DNA from: Dyadobacter bucti
Lineage (GTDB): Bacteria > Bacteroidota > Bacteroidia > Cytophagales > Spirosomataceae
Assembly: GCF_005869225.1 (NCBI RefSeq)
Contig: NZ_SWFP01000013.1
Coordinates: 1 to 64,000 of the forward strand
Length of the DNA: 64,000 nt
Reading direction: 5' to 3'
The notes below the pieces were generated by a model. It saw nothing but the letters and a program-made list of their open reading frames with translations. It did not search any database and was not told where the DNA came from. Shown one piece after another: positions 42,730 to 52,502 of the stretch. The position numbers were made by a program, and so were the translations under genes. Positions within the stretch are counted from its first letter, which is position 1; each line of letters begins with the position of its first letter.

Positions 42730-45700
42730 TCATCTTTGATCCGCGCTGCTGGCTACAAGTTTGCGCTTAGGGTCTACACTGCTTTTTTGATTAAATCTGT
42801 TGATGCTGATCCCGCTTGAATTGATCGCCGTTAGCAACCACTGCTGATTTTCGTTTCCCCTCATCAAAATACTTTTACGCGCGTCGCCACGCAGTATCAG
42901 TCCGCTCTGCGCGCAGCTGACAGGGGAAAAACCGCCTTTGCCATTACCGAGCAGCAGTAACCCTACTGATGCATCCTGCCTGCCCATATTGACTTCGTTC
43001 GGGAAGAAGTTTCCGCTCAGGACGAGATCGGTGTGCCCATCTTCATTGACGTCCAGGGTCACAATTCCGAAGACAGGCGCTTTCTGGGCTTCTACGGGCA
43101 AACTATGCATTTTGAAATTGCCGTCGCCCAGGTTTTCGATGTAAGAAGTCTGTAAACGGGTGACTTCGGCTGCATAGGCGTCTTTCTTTTCTTCACTGTT
43201 CAAAAGATCATCATACCTCACCTGGGCATAGTCTGAGTAGTGTTGAAATTTCCTTCTGAACTGGATCACCTGCTGGTTGAGTGCGTCCCGGGGAACGCTT
43301 GGGTAGCGGGTCCCTTGTATGTAATAGCCCATCAGCGGGTCAAACGTGCCGTCACTGTTAAAGTCTTTTGCAAGAATACGGATAGGTTCTTTTTCCGAAG
43401 CCCTGTAAAAGGTATTTAATCCTTCGTTACCAGCAATGAAATCGATATCACCATCATTGTCAAAATCTCCGGCAGCGAGACTGTTCCACCAGCCGGTGTG
43501 CTGGTTTAAGCCGTTTTCTTTTTTCTGAGGATGAAAGGATCTGCCATTTTTATTTTCATACACCTGCACCGGCATCCATTCCCCTGCCAGTACGAGGTCG
43601 TCGAACCCATCCTTGTTGGTATCTGCCCACAAGGCCGCACAAACCATCCCGGCATGCATCAGACCCGGCGAAAATTGTTGGGTAACATCCGTAAATACCG
43701 GTTTCCCTGCTTTTGAATCGTTCCGCAGGAGGTAGCTCCTGGCTGGAAGCGGATATTTTCCGGGAATAAGCCGGCCGCCGACAAAAAGATCCTGGTCCCC
43801 GTCTTTATCAAAATCATTGGCAACCACACACGAGCCGCTTACTGAGATATCAGGCAGGGTACCGGAAGATGAAAGGGCAAAATTGCCCGCGCCGTCGTTG
43901 ATATAAAGCTGGACGGCGTAAAACGATTTATCCGCGGCTGGCTCTTCATTGCCCCCATTGACAATGATCAGGTCCGGATCCTTGTCACCATCTGCGTCAA
44001 AGAATGTGGCAGCAATATTTTCATGCAGGGAATCGGCGGAAACCGCACGTTTTTCGAACCGGCCGGAGGGTTGCTGCAAAAGAAGCGTCGGCTTGCCCGC
44101 CTTGTAACTACCTCCCGCAAAAATGTCGTCCAGGCCGTCGCTGTTAACATCGGCGACGGCAATCGGGAAACCGCCCTTTGAGAGCATTTTATGCAAAGTG
44201 GCAGTGGTTTTGAAATCAACATAACTGGATTCCGCGTGCAGGAATCCCAGATTAATCTCATCCGAAATATCGGTAAAGTATCCCTCATTGGCGGGTTTCA
44301 ACGGTTGTCTGACGCCATTTGCTGCGTCTTTTTGCGAAAGTACAAGCCGCTTGTTCGCCGCAACTTTAAAGAGTTTCTGGGTTAACCCTCCCGGCCATAC
44401 CACTTCCAGGCTATCGATCTCTTTTTTGTTTCCTGTGCCAAAATGCAGCACCGGGTCTACAGAAGATTGAAAACCCCGGATCACACTCATTTCCGCATAT
44501 TGCGCCGCGCCGCCGGTCCAGATCGTAACTTTACTGCCGATGCCCTGTAAATTTCCCTTGTCACCCTCAAGTATGATGCTGAGCGCATTGGTCTGATCTT
44601 TTTCTTTGCTGGTATTTTGGTATACAAATGCTTCTGAATCAATGTTGTTGACTACCAGGTCAAGATCGCCGTCGCCGTCCAGGTCCGCGTAAGCAGCGCC
44701 GTTGGAGTAGGCAAGTACATCCAGTCCCCAGTTTTTGGAGGCATCTGAAAAAGTGAGATCACCGGAATTTTTGTATGCATAATTGGCGATTTTCACCTCC
44801 GGTACTTTTTCGATCAGTTCGAGCGCATTTTGCTGTTTGAAATTATTGGTGCCAAAATTTGAAAAGTCCTCTTTGAACTGAATGAAATCACGATCGGTAA
44901 CGTCGCGGCGATACCCATTTGTGATAAAAATATCCTTCAGGCCGTCGTTGTCATAATCTGCGATCAGCGGCGCCCAACTCCAGTCCGTTTTAGCGACACC
45001 GGCCAGTAACCCGATCTCGCTGAACATAGGTGCACCGGTCTTTTGCTCCCCCGAATGCACTCCCAGGTTCAGTTGCAGCATATTGCGCATGTATTGCAGC
45101 TGGTATCCGTACTGGTCCGAAATGCTCATTTGTTTCCGGTCATAATCCTGGCCCGCCAGCATTTTCTTTTGCCGGTAGTTGTCTTCGGGAAGCATGTCCA
45201 GTTGGAAAATATCCGGGTAAGTATCGTTATTGATATCGGCAATGTCGAGTCCCATGCCGTAAAGGCTGGTGTGTGCGGTAGCCTCCCTGATCACATTGTC
45301 GAAAGCAGGTTTGTGATTGTTTTTTGATGCTGTATTGAGGTAAAGGATATCGCTGCTGATGAAGTCATTGGAGCAATAGATATCTGGAAAACCATCTTTA
45401 TTGAGGTCACTGACCGCCAGCCCGAGCCCAAGTCCTTCAAACCGTACACCTGCCTCTTTTGAAATATTGGTATATACCGGAAGGCCATTGTTTCCAATGC
45501 CTTCATTCATATAAAGCCTGCCAGTGCTCGGGTACGATCCGTCGTCATAGGTTTTGCGCAGATAGTTTGGATTCTGGAGATCAGGAGCGGTATTCATCAG
45601 ATAGGCATCCAGGTCGCCGTCCAGGTCCGCGTCGAAAAAGGCAGTCTGAACGGTGAAAGCGTTGTCGTTCAGCCCGTATGCCGCTGCCATTTCGCGGAAC

Positions 45701-46188
45701 ACCGGTTTTTTATTTTGATCCAATCCCTGGTTGATGAACAGCAGATTTTCGGAATTGGCCATGCGCTGGTGTTTTGCCACACTCACATAAATATCCAGCA
45801 GTCCGTCCTGGTTGATGTCCACCATTGAAATGCCGGTGCACCAGCGACTGGTTTGCACTCCTGCCTGTTCTGTAACGTCTTCGAATTCCCACTTTTGGGC
45901 CAGCGTGTCTATGTGGCTGACATATAGCCTGCTGCTGACCTGGTTACCTCCGAAGAAAATATCCGGTTTCCCATCATTGTTCACATCACCGATTCCGACA
46001 CCTCCGCCATTGTAAAAATTGGTAAAAGTGAACGGATTGATGGAATCGTTCGGGGTTAATGTATTGGCAAAGCTGATCTTCGTTTCTCCTGAATTACGGG
46101 CGATGAAAAGATGGTCCTTTTTTTCGCCACATCCTGAAAAAAAAGCAACGACCAAAATCAGAAAGCCAGGAAGCCGGATTATTTTCAT
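42730..46188 (-). CDS. FG-GAP/VCBS repeat lipoprotein with ASPIC/UnbV domain
   Basis: A 1152-residue lipoprotein (lipobox FFSGCG, ~residue 20). Many FG-GAP/VCBS calcium-binding repeats of the form VGIGDVNNDGKPDIFFGG and AYADLDGDGDLDLVVNN form beta-propellers in the N-terminal ~480 and again in ~650-1110. Between them is the ASPIC/UnbV module (NLQGIGSKVTIWTGGAAQYAEM and EVVWPGGLTQKLFKV, ~530-600). Such proteins often accompany SusC/SusD and are surface-exposed, probably glycan-binding. It lies downstream of SusD on the same strand, separated by the strong inverted repeat 46214-46262. Confidence 0.9.
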   Translation of the reverse strand: MKIIRLPGFLILVVAFFSGCGEKKDHLFIARNSGETKISFANTLTPNDSINPFTFTNFYNGGGVGIGDVNNDGKPDIFFGGNQVSSRLYVSHIDTLAQKWEFEDVTEQAGVQTSRWCTGISMVDINQDGLLDIYVSVAKHQRMANSENLLFINQGLDQNKKPVFREMAAAYGLNDNAFTVQTAFFDADLDGDLDAYLMNTAPDLQNPNYLRKTYDDGSYPSTGRLYMNEGIGNNGLPVYTNISKEAGVRFEGLGLGLAVSDLNKDGFPDIYCSNDFISSDILYLNTASKNNHKPAFDNVIREATAHTSLYGMGLDIADINNDTYPDIFQLDMLPEDNYRQKKMLAGQDYDRKQMSISDQYGYQLQYMRNMLQLNLGVHSGEQKTGAPMFSEIGLLAGVAKTDWSWAPLIADYDNDGLKDIFITNGYRRDVTDRDFIQFKEDFSNFGTNNFKQQNALELIEKVPEVKIANYAYKNSGDLTFSDASKNWGLDVLAYSNGAAYADLDGDGDLDLVVNNIDSEAFVYQNTSKEKDQTNALSIILEGDKGNLQGIGSKVTIWTGGAAQYAEMSVIRGFQSSVDPVLHFGTGNKKEIDSLEVVWPGGLTQKLFKVAANKRLVLSQKDAANGVRQPLKPANEGYFTDISDEINLGFLHAESSYVDFKTTATLHKMLSKGGFPIAVADVNSDGLDDIFAGGSYKAGKPTLLLQQPSGRFEKRAVSADSLHENIAATFFDADGDKDPDLIIVNGGNEEPAADKSFYAVQLYINDGAGNFALSSSGTLPDISVSGSCVVANDFDKDGDQDLFVGGRLIPGKYPLPARSYLLRNDSKAGKPVFTDVTQQFSPGLMHAGMVCAALWADTNKDGFDDLVLAGEWMPVQVYENKNGRSFHPQKKENGLNQHTGWWNSLAAGDFDNDGDIDFIAGNEGLNTFYRASEKEPIRILAKDFNSDGTFDPLMGYYIQGTRYPSVPRDALNQQVIQFRRKFQHYSDYAQVRYDDLLNSEEKKDAYAAEVTRLQTSYIENLGDGNFKMHSLPVEAQKAPVFGIVTLDVNEDGHTDLVLSGNFFPNEVNMGRQDASVGLLLLGNGKGGFSPVSCAQSGLILRGDARKSILMRGNENQQWLLTAINSSGISINRFNQKSSVDPKRKLVASSADQR

Positions 46189-46213
46189 GGGGGTAAAAAG
46201 TTGTATTTACGTA

Positions 46214-46262
46214 AATATGACTATAAATGACACCAATCGGTAATGTCATTTATAGTCATATT
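46214..46262. terminator. 19-bp perfect inverted repeat between susD-like and ASPIC genes
   Basis: Left arm 46214-46232, right arm 46244-46262, 11-nt loop CCAATCGGTA + A. AT-rich core TATGACTATAAATGACA. It sits in the 87-bp gap between two co-oriented genes, so it is more likely a partial terminator or mRNA-stabilising hairpin that sets the SusC/D : ASPIC ratio than a full stop. Confidence 0.65.
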
Positions 46263-46275
46263 ACAATCGAAATGA

Positions 46276-47823
46276 TCAGTATCCGGGGTTTTGGTCGCCG
46301 GGCTCTATTTTAGGGTTGTTGTCAACTTCCTGCTGCGGGATCGGTAACAGCTCATGTTTGTTGGCCTGGAAATATGCCAGTGGTTCCACTTTCAGCTTTC
46401 CAAGCTTTCTCCACCGTAAAATATCCCGGTTGCGGATTTGTTCGCCGCTTTGCTCTACGCGCTTTTCATGCACTATGGCCGCAAAAACCTGGTCTTTGGT
46501 AGTAACCGGGAATTTTGCAGTCGGGTACGGCGGCATGCTTACGCTTTTCCGTGCGCGGACCATGTTCAGATATTTCACCGCCTCGGCAATATTGCCAGCC
46601 TCGTTTTCCACCTCAGCCAGGGCAAGGAGTGTTTCCGCATAACGCATAATCCGCTGGTTGATCCCGCCGGTCAGGAACGACTCGTTCATTTTGTACATGA
46701 GCGAATATTTCTGCCAGCTTACTTTCATGGTGACCCCGTCCACTACAGATGAGTTTCCGTTTTGTTGGCCGTCGGTCAGAGTACTCGCGCCGTTGTTGTA
46801 TTTCTCTCCTGAAAAGTAGAAAGAGTCGTCATAGCGCGGATCTGTTTTGGCATCGCCTTTTGTTGTTTTTTCAAATTCTGCGAGCAGGCTGTTTGAAGGA
46901 ATTACGTTCCGCCAGCCAATAGCCGAATATTCCTGGGTTCTTACGGTCTCCGTTCCGGCTGTTGCGCCGTTTCCGTCCCCGTCCCAGTTGTACACACCGC
47001 CGGACGGGAAGAAATTAACCTCGAAAATAGATTCTTTGTTGAACTCTGTCTCTTCCAGGAAGTTGTCATTGTAGTTGTCTACCAGCGCATATACTTTTGA
47101 ATCGTATATCTTCATAAGTTCGGTTTTGGCATTGGCATAATCGCCTTTCTGAAGATACACCCTGGCGAGCAACATCTGCGCAGCACCTTTGGTAGCCCTG
47201 CCCTGATTGGCGGCGTCATAGGTAGCGGGAAGCAGGGCCTGTACAGCCTGAAGTTCAGAGATCACATAGGCATACACTTCGTCAACCGGTGTGCGCGGTA
47301 AGCTTCCGTCGACTGTCAAAACGTAATTCTTATACAAAGGCACATCGCCCCACATGGCAGCCAGCTCGTAATATGCAAAAGCTCTGAGGAAACGGGCTTC
47401 GGCGAGCAGTCTGCCTTTATCCGCGTCTGCCAGGTCGGTGACCTTTTCGGAATTATCGACAACCGAATTGGCACGATGGATCAGGCGGTAATAGGCGAGC
47501 CAAACGGTACCCATCACCCCGTTTCCTGTATCGTGTGTTCCGAGCAGCAACTGGTTACGGGGTGTTTCCAACTGCCCGCCACCGGCAGCCACATCGTCGC
47601 TCCGCAAGTCGTGGTTAAAAAACCATTCACGGGCCACAAGGTTATTGGATTTCAGCATGGAATACACACTGGTGACCCCGCTCGAAAGCTCCGCTCCGTT
47701 TTTATAAAATCCATCTACGGTAACGCCATTGGGGTTTACCTTTTCCAGGGAGTCGTCGTTGCAGGCAAAGGCGATGCCAAGCAGAAGCGCGTATATGATG
47801 ATAAGTTTCTTTTTCATTTCCAT
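46276..47823 (-). CDS. SusD/RagB-like nutrient-binding lipoprotein
   Basis: A 515-residue SusD-family lipoprotein (IIIYALLLGIAFAC lipobox, ~residue 20). Tetratricopeptide-like helices carry the family-typical AEARFLRAFAYYELAAMWGDVPL (~140-163), KGAAQMLLARVYLQKGDYANA (~215-235) and LLALAEVENEAGNIAEAVKYLNMVRAR (~400-430), ending QQEVDNNPKIEPGDQNPGY. It caps the SusC transporter 47855-50998, encoded 31 bp upstream, and binds the incoming oligosaccharide. In context the ligand may be the glycan cut by the GH95 and GH110-like enzymes. Confidence 0.93.
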   Translation of the reverse strand: MEMKKKLIIIYALLLGIAFACNDDSLEKVNPNGVTVDGFYKNGAELSSGVTSVYSMLKSNNLVAREWFFNHDLRSDDVAAGGGQLETPRNQLLLGTHDTGNGVMGTVWLAYYRLIHRANSVVDNSEKVTDLADADKGRLLAEARFLRAFAYYELAAMWGDVPLYKNYVLTVDGSLPRTPVDEVYAYVISELQAVQALLPATYDAANQGRATKGAAQMLLARVYLQKGDYANAKTELMKIYDSKVYALVDNYNDNFLEETEFNKESIFEVNFFPSGGVYNWDGDGNGATAGTETVRTQEYSAIGWRNVIPSNSLLAEFEKTTKGDAKTDPRYDDSFYFSGEKYNNGASTLTDGQQNGNSSVVDGVTMKVSWQKYSLMYKMNESFLTGGINQRIMRYAETLLALAEVENEAGNIAEAVKYLNMVRARKSVSMPPYPTAKFPVTTKDQVFAAIVHEKRVEQSGEQIRNRDILRWRKLGKLKVEPLAYFQANKHELLPIPQQEVDNNPKIEPGDQNPGY

Positions 47824-47854
47824 TCAATATTTTTCTTTTGAAGAAATTTTCAGC

Positions 47855-50800
47855 CTAAAAACCAACACTCAATCCCACCTGCAAAGTCCTTGGTTGCGGA
47901 TACATACCATAGTCAATTCCGTTGATGAGCTGCGTGGCCGTATCATTGGATGAACCGTTCACACCGATTTCCGGATCGAGTCCCGAATATTTAGTGAAAG
48001 TCAGCAAGTTGGTCGCAGCCACATAGATCCGGGCTTTTGTAATGGCATCACGCGTGAGGGCCGCAAGTGCCTTGGAAGGAATAGTGTATCCGATGCTCAG
48101 GTTTTTGATACGCATATAAGAGCCATTTTCAACAAAACGGTCGCTGGTACGGCTGTTATTATTCGGGTCACCGCTGATTGCCCTTGGGACATCCGTATCG
48201 GTATTGGTCGGCGTCCATGCGTCGAGGACAGCGGTACCTGCATTAAACAAACGAAGCATTCCCTGTTCGATCACCTTCGTTCCGTTGTAAATTTTGTTAC
48301 CCTGAACCCCCTGCAGATAGACCGTAAAATCGAAGTTTTTGTAGCTGCCGCCAAAGTTTCCTCCGTAGCTGAATTTAGGGATAAAACTTCCGAAATAATC
48401 TCTGTCCCTGTCATCGATCTTGCCATCCCCGTTTATGTCCTTAAAACGGATATCGCCCGGGGCCGCCTGGTCCTGGTATTTGGTTTTATCGTCTCCGTCC
48501 AACGCATTGTATCTGTCAATTTCCGCCTGATTTTGGAAAATGCCGTCCACTTTCCATCCGTAGAACGATTGGATAGGTTGCCCGACTTCTGTTTTGGTGA
48601 TATCAAATCCGCCGAAATCCGCATTTAATCCGGAGAATAAGGTGGCGTTGGCAGTGGCGAGGCTCAGCACTTTGTTACGGGTAATATCCAGGTTAACAGA
48701 AGCATTCCATTTGAAATCACCGTCATTTTTGCTGTAACCCAGCTGGAATTCATAGCCCCAGTTTTTCATGCTTCCAATGTTGGAAAGCGGAGAAGATGAG
48801 TAGCCCAGAGAATTGGGGATCGGTACTTGCAAAAGCAGCCCGTCGGTTTTGCGGTTGTATGTTTCAGCAGTGAAAGTAACGCTGTTATTGAAAAGCGCGA
48901 GGTCGATCCCCAGGTTGGTCATGGTTGTGCTTTCCCATTTCAGCTGGGTGTTGCCCAATGCACCGAAATAGGAGCCAAGAACTTTGTTTCCGCCAAACAC
49001 GTAATTGGAGTTATCGGCGGCCACGAGCGACTGCCACGCATAACTTCCGATGCCGTTAAAGCCAGTCTGCCCGTAGCTGGCGCGGATTTTCAGTTCGGAA
49101 ATGGCAGGCACAGCTTTCAGGAATTCTTCTTCGCTGATTCGCCAGCCGAGTGACAGGGAAGGGAAAGTACCCCATTTGTTTCCCGGTGCGAAACGTGAAG
49201 AACCGTCGCGGCGGATAGAGCCGCTTAACAGGTACTTGCCTGCATATTCATAGTTTAACCTGCCAACATACGAAATCAGAGAACTTTCATCCAGCGTACT
49301 CGATGCATTCGGGTTGGAAATTCCCTGCATCTGGTCAATGTCATTGTTTGGCCTGTATCCCGAACCGTTCAGTGTATTTGTCCGGAAAGTTTGTTTGTCC
49401 ACGATCGCGGTTACATTCAGCTGATGTTTTCCGAAAGTTTTATCAAACGTAAGCTGATTGGTAATAACAGGAGAAAAAAAGCTGGTGCGGCTGTCACGGA
49501 TCTCGTACTGAATGCGTGATTTGAACCCGTCATTATAGATCGGGAACTGATTGGAAGTCGTCGCTGACACAACATCGGCTCCGAAGCTGAAACGGTAGTT
49601 CAGAAAGTTTGTAATTTTCACATCCGCAAAAATGGAGCCCAGCACTTTGAAACGCTGATTTCGTGTAACGTCCTGCAATGCGATCCGCACCGGATTGTCG
49701 GGGTCGCTGCCATCAGCTGCGGTAGGGGAGCTGTAACCGCCAACTTTGGTGGGATCGCTCACCGGCCAGTACGGGAGGTTACGGATCATCTGCATCACAG
49801 CCGTCCTTCCTCCGCCAAAACCCTGTTCGCCCCGCGCTTTATCATAAGATACTGTCAGCGTCTGGCCGATGTTTAACCATTTCCTGACCTGGTGGTCAGA
49901 ATTGAGCCGGACATTTGCCCTTTTATAATTGGTACCGATCAGAATACCTTCCTGATCGAAATAACCCGCAGAGGTGAAGAAACGTGAAAACGCGTTACCG
50001 CCGGATACGGATACCTGGTGCTGCTGCACAGGAGCGCTGCGGAACATCACATCCTGCCAGTTGGTCTGGGTTTGAGCGAAGGTTTGGCTGGCACCTTGGT
50101 AAACAGGCTGGTCCATATTGGAAAAACGGCCGGGCAGGGCAATTCCGGCATTTCCCAGCAAAGCGGTTGCATATTGAATATACTGGTCTGTGTTCAGCAC
50201 GTCCAGTTTATTCCAGGCCGCCTGCGTACCAAAATACGTGTCCAGATTGACGTGCAGTTTGCCATCTTTCGATCCTTTTTTGGTGGTAATAATGATCACA
50301 CCGTTTGAAGCCCGGGAGCCGTAAATGGCAGCCGAGCTCGCATCTTTAAGTACTTCCAGCGATTCAATGTCTTTGGGGTCCAGATTGTTGAGGTCTCCCG
50401 CAGGAATTCCGTCGATCACATACAGCGGGCCGGAAGCATAATTGATAGAACCGATACCCCTTATACGAACGATCGGCGTCTGCCCCGGGCTACCGTTGTT
50501 CACCACACGGACCCCCGGAACACGCCCCTGCAGGGCCTGTTCCGCGCTGATGACGGGAAGTGCCGTGAGTTCCTTCGGAGAAACCGATGAAACCGCGCCG
50601 GTCAGCGACGATTTCTTTTGAGAACCGTAACCGATCACGACCATTTCTTCCAGAGCCTGGTTTTCCGGGATCATCTGGATGTCGATCCGGGCGCGGTTTC
50701 CTACCGTAAACTCCTGTTTGGCATAGCCTATGAAACTGAATACGAGGATGCTTTTTTCAGATGGCACATTGAGTGAATATTCTCCTTTGGTATCCGTAGT

Positions 50801-50998
50801 TGTTCCGATGCTGGTTCCCTTGAGTGTAACATTAACACCGGGCAATATGTCTCCGTCCTCAGTTGTCACTTTTCCGACTACCTGCTGGTCGGCAATGGTT
50901 GAGGCAGAAACATAATCGAGAGGCATCCACATCAGGGCCATCACCCCGAGTAACCAATGTCCTTTTAGACGGTAAAGGAATTGTAGCTTTTTCTCCAT
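47855..50998 (-). CDS. SusC/RagA-like TonB-dependent transporter
   Basis: A 1047-residue outer-membrane transporter: signal peptide to ~33 (VSAS), carboxypeptidase-regulatory-like domain (GKVTTEDGDILPGVNVTLKG, ~41-125), TonB plug with the SusC hallmark ALEEMVVIGYGSQKKSSLTGAVSSV and DASSAAIYGSRASNGVIIITTKKG (~118-235), then the 22-strand barrel ending LQVGLSVGF with terminal Phe. There is no N-terminal STN domain, so unlike 54305-57826 it does not signal to an anti-sigma factor. It is first in the SusC-SusD-ASPIC run. Confidence 0.95.
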   Translation of the reverse strand: MEKKLQFLYRLKGHWLLGVMALMWMPLDYVSASTIADQQVVGKVTTEDGDILPGVNVTLKGTSIGTTTDTKGEYSLNVPSEKSILVFSFIGYAKQEFTVGNRARIDIQMIPENQALEEMVVIGYGSQKKSSLTGAVSSVSPKELTALPVISAEQALQGRVPGVRVVNNGSPGQTPIVRIRGIGSINYASGPLYVIDGIPAGDLNNLDPKDIESLEVLKDASSAAIYGSRASNGVIIITTKKGSKDGKLHVNLDTYFGTQAAWNKLDVLNTDQYIQYATALLGNAGIALPGRFSNMDQPVYQGASQTFAQTQTNWQDVMFRSAPVQQHQVSVSGGNAFSRFFTSAGYFDQEGILIGTNYKRANVRLNSDHQVRKWLNIGQTLTVSYDKARGEQGFGGGRTAVMQMIRNLPYWPVSDPTKVGGYSSPTAADGSDPDNPVRIALQDVTRNQRFKVLGSIFADVKITNFLNYRFSFGADVVSATTSNQFPIYNDGFKSRIQYEIRDSRTSFFSPVITNQLTFDKTFGKHQLNVTAIVDKQTFRTNTLNGSGYRPNNDIDQMQGISNPNASSTLDESSLISYVGRLNYEYAGKYLLSGSIRRDGSSRFAPGNKWGTFPSLSLGWRISEEEFLKAVPAISELKIRASYGQTGFNGIGSYAWQSLVAADNSNYVFGGNKVLGSYFGALGNTQLKWESTTMTNLGIDLALFNNSVTFTAETYNRKTDGLLLQVPIPNSLGYSSSPLSNIGSMKNWGYEFQLGYSKNDGDFKWNASVNLDITRNKVLSLATANATLFSGLNADFGGFDITKTEVGQPIQSFYGWKVDGIFQNQAEIDRYNALDGDDKTKYQDQAAPGDIRFKDINGDGKIDDRDRDYFGSFIPKFSYGGNFGGSYKNFDFTVYLQGVQGNKIYNGTKVIEQGMLRLFNAGTAVLDAWTPTNTDTDVPRAISGDPNNNSRTSDRFVENGSYMRIKNLSIGYTIPSKALAALTRDAITKARIYVAATNLLTFTKYSGLDPEIGVNGSSNDTATQLINGIDYGMYPQPRTLQVGLSVGF

Positions 50999-51747
50999 TT
51001 TACTGATTGATTAAATGTTTAAAAGACACTTTTAAAATTTGACATAATCATAGGTTACACAAAACGGCTACAAGTTTATTCCTGTTTTTTTTTGTATCAG
51101 TATATGGTAACTAACGGCTAATAAGTATAAATATATGAATATAAAAAAACACTTCCACTTTGCAAATAGTAAAAAAGTAAGAAATTATTAAAATTTATCA
51201 TAATAGTGTCAGGATTGGATAAAAATGGTATAGTCGCAGCATTATTCGTACTACACTCGAATTCGATGGAGTAGGGAAAAAGTCACCGGGAGGGATATTG
51301 CTGATTTTGAATTTTGAATGACTGAGTGAGTGATGTTGACTTGATAGTCATATGTTGTCATCCGTCGTCATGACAACCCGCACTGTTTCAGATCGAAACT
51401 GATGAAGCCATTGACATCGCGGAAGCTTATCTGAAAATTAGCTTTGACTCCACAGAAAGCAAAGGCAATTTACGGGTGACGGAGAAGAGTATGATTACGA
51501 CATGAACGTCACCCTAGGTATGCGACCTTAAACTGGCCTTTATTGATGAAAAAGAGGAAAATAAACGGATTGGTACTTGATCGAATTGGTAAGTTTGTCG
51601 ATCACAAAATCCATATCAATATTTAGCGTGTGTGATCAAGTAAATTACAAAAAAGAGCTTACAATGGCAATGGGTGAATTTGAGGGAGATGGTTGCCATG
51701 ACTACACCTGACCACAAATGATCGCGCATCACCCCCTCCTCCCAACC
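50999..51747. other. Intergenic region with SusC promoter and a possible gene relic
   Basis: The first ~240 bp are strongly AT-rich and probably hold the minus-strand promoter of the SusC operon, though no clean -7/-33 pair was found. At 51389-51625 short plus-strand stretches read like protein in shifting frames (TDEAIDIAEAYLKISFDSTE; LAFIDEKEENKRIG; DRIGKFVDHKIHINI), suggesting a frameshifted, unidentified relic. Confidence 0.35.
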
Positions 51748-52176
51748 TCAAAACCACTTTTCAACCAAATCCCGAACCCTGTTGATATCACAGCCAAATA
51801 CAAAAATCCGTGTACGCGGGTCGGCGGGGCCTCCGTAGGGAATACTGTCTTTTTGGAAGGGTATTTTTCGGTTGGACAGCTCTTGGATCAACCGTTTCTC
51901 TGAATCCTTGTCTTTCAGAAAACCGAGCAGGTGCCTTTTTCCGTAAGCATCGTCCCGGATGATCGGGAAGGCGTACGCTACGGCTTCCTGCTCAGAAGCA
52001 AAATGTTTCAGATAGTCCGCAACGCCTCGTTCGGTGTAATACCAGCACCAGACATTCTCTTTCATAGTAAGGCCGTAGCCTTCATGAATGACCCTGTTCG
52101 CGATTGCGTAGGAGTCCGGGTAACAATTCGCTGTCATCCATTGGTCGAGCTGTGCGATGGTTGTTGGTTCGTTCAT
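51748..52176 (-). CDS. Hypothetical cytosolic protein
   Basis: 142 residues from the ATG at 52174-52176 (MNEPTTIAQLDQWM). Rich in aromatic residues and Cys (ENVWCWYYTERGVADYL; FVFGCDINRVRDLVEKWF) with no signal or membrane segment. I do not recognise the family. The frame runs on to 52317 only because an 8-bp repeat (52215-52286) happens to be stop-free; that part translates to monotonous HSLIHSFT and is not believed. The repeat lies ~40 bp upstream of the start. Confidence 0.6.
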   Translation of the reverse strand: MNEPTTIAQLDQWMTANCYPDSYAIANRVIHEGYGLTMKENVWCWYYTERGVADYLKHFASEQEAVAYAFPIIRDDAYGKRHLLGFLKDKDSEKRLIQELSNRKIPFQKDSIPYGGPADPRTRIFVFGCDINRVRDLVEKWF

Positions 52177-52214
52177 AGTGAGGGGGAATTTTGAATGAGC
52201 CGCCGTGGAACGGG

Positions 52215-52286
52215 GAGTGAATGAGTGAATGAGTGAATGAGTGAATGAGTGAATGAGTGAATGAGTGAATGAGTGAATGAGTGAAT
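52215..52286. repeat. Nine tandem copies of an 8-bp repeat
   Basis: GAGTGAAT repeated nine times without error, followed at 52311-52338 by ATGACAACTA repeated twice plus a partial third copy. They lie between two divergent genes: 39 bp upstream of the 51748-52176 start and about 215 bp upstream of the ECF sigma gene. An 8-bp unit is not a multiple of three. Length changes by slippage would alter promoter spacing or any read-through frame. Confidence 0.95.
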
Positions 52287-52502
52287 GTGGGCAAGTATTG
52301 TAAATATCTAATGACAACTAATGACAACTAATGACAACCCCTGACACCCCTTCTTCCCCTTCTTCCCTTTATTCCTGTTTCCCGGATTCAATAATATTGA
52401 AAAATAAATTAATTTTTACATAGGTGTTTTTCTGGACGTGAACGTCTCTCTTAATAGAAAGATATTCCTAAGCGGCCGATCACATAACATGGATAACTCA
52501 GT

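Noticed and set aside
52177-52317. N-terminal extension of the 51748-52176 protein with HSLIHSFT repeats
   Set aside because: It is only the translation of a stop-free 8-bp DNA repeat; a proper ATG lies at 52176.
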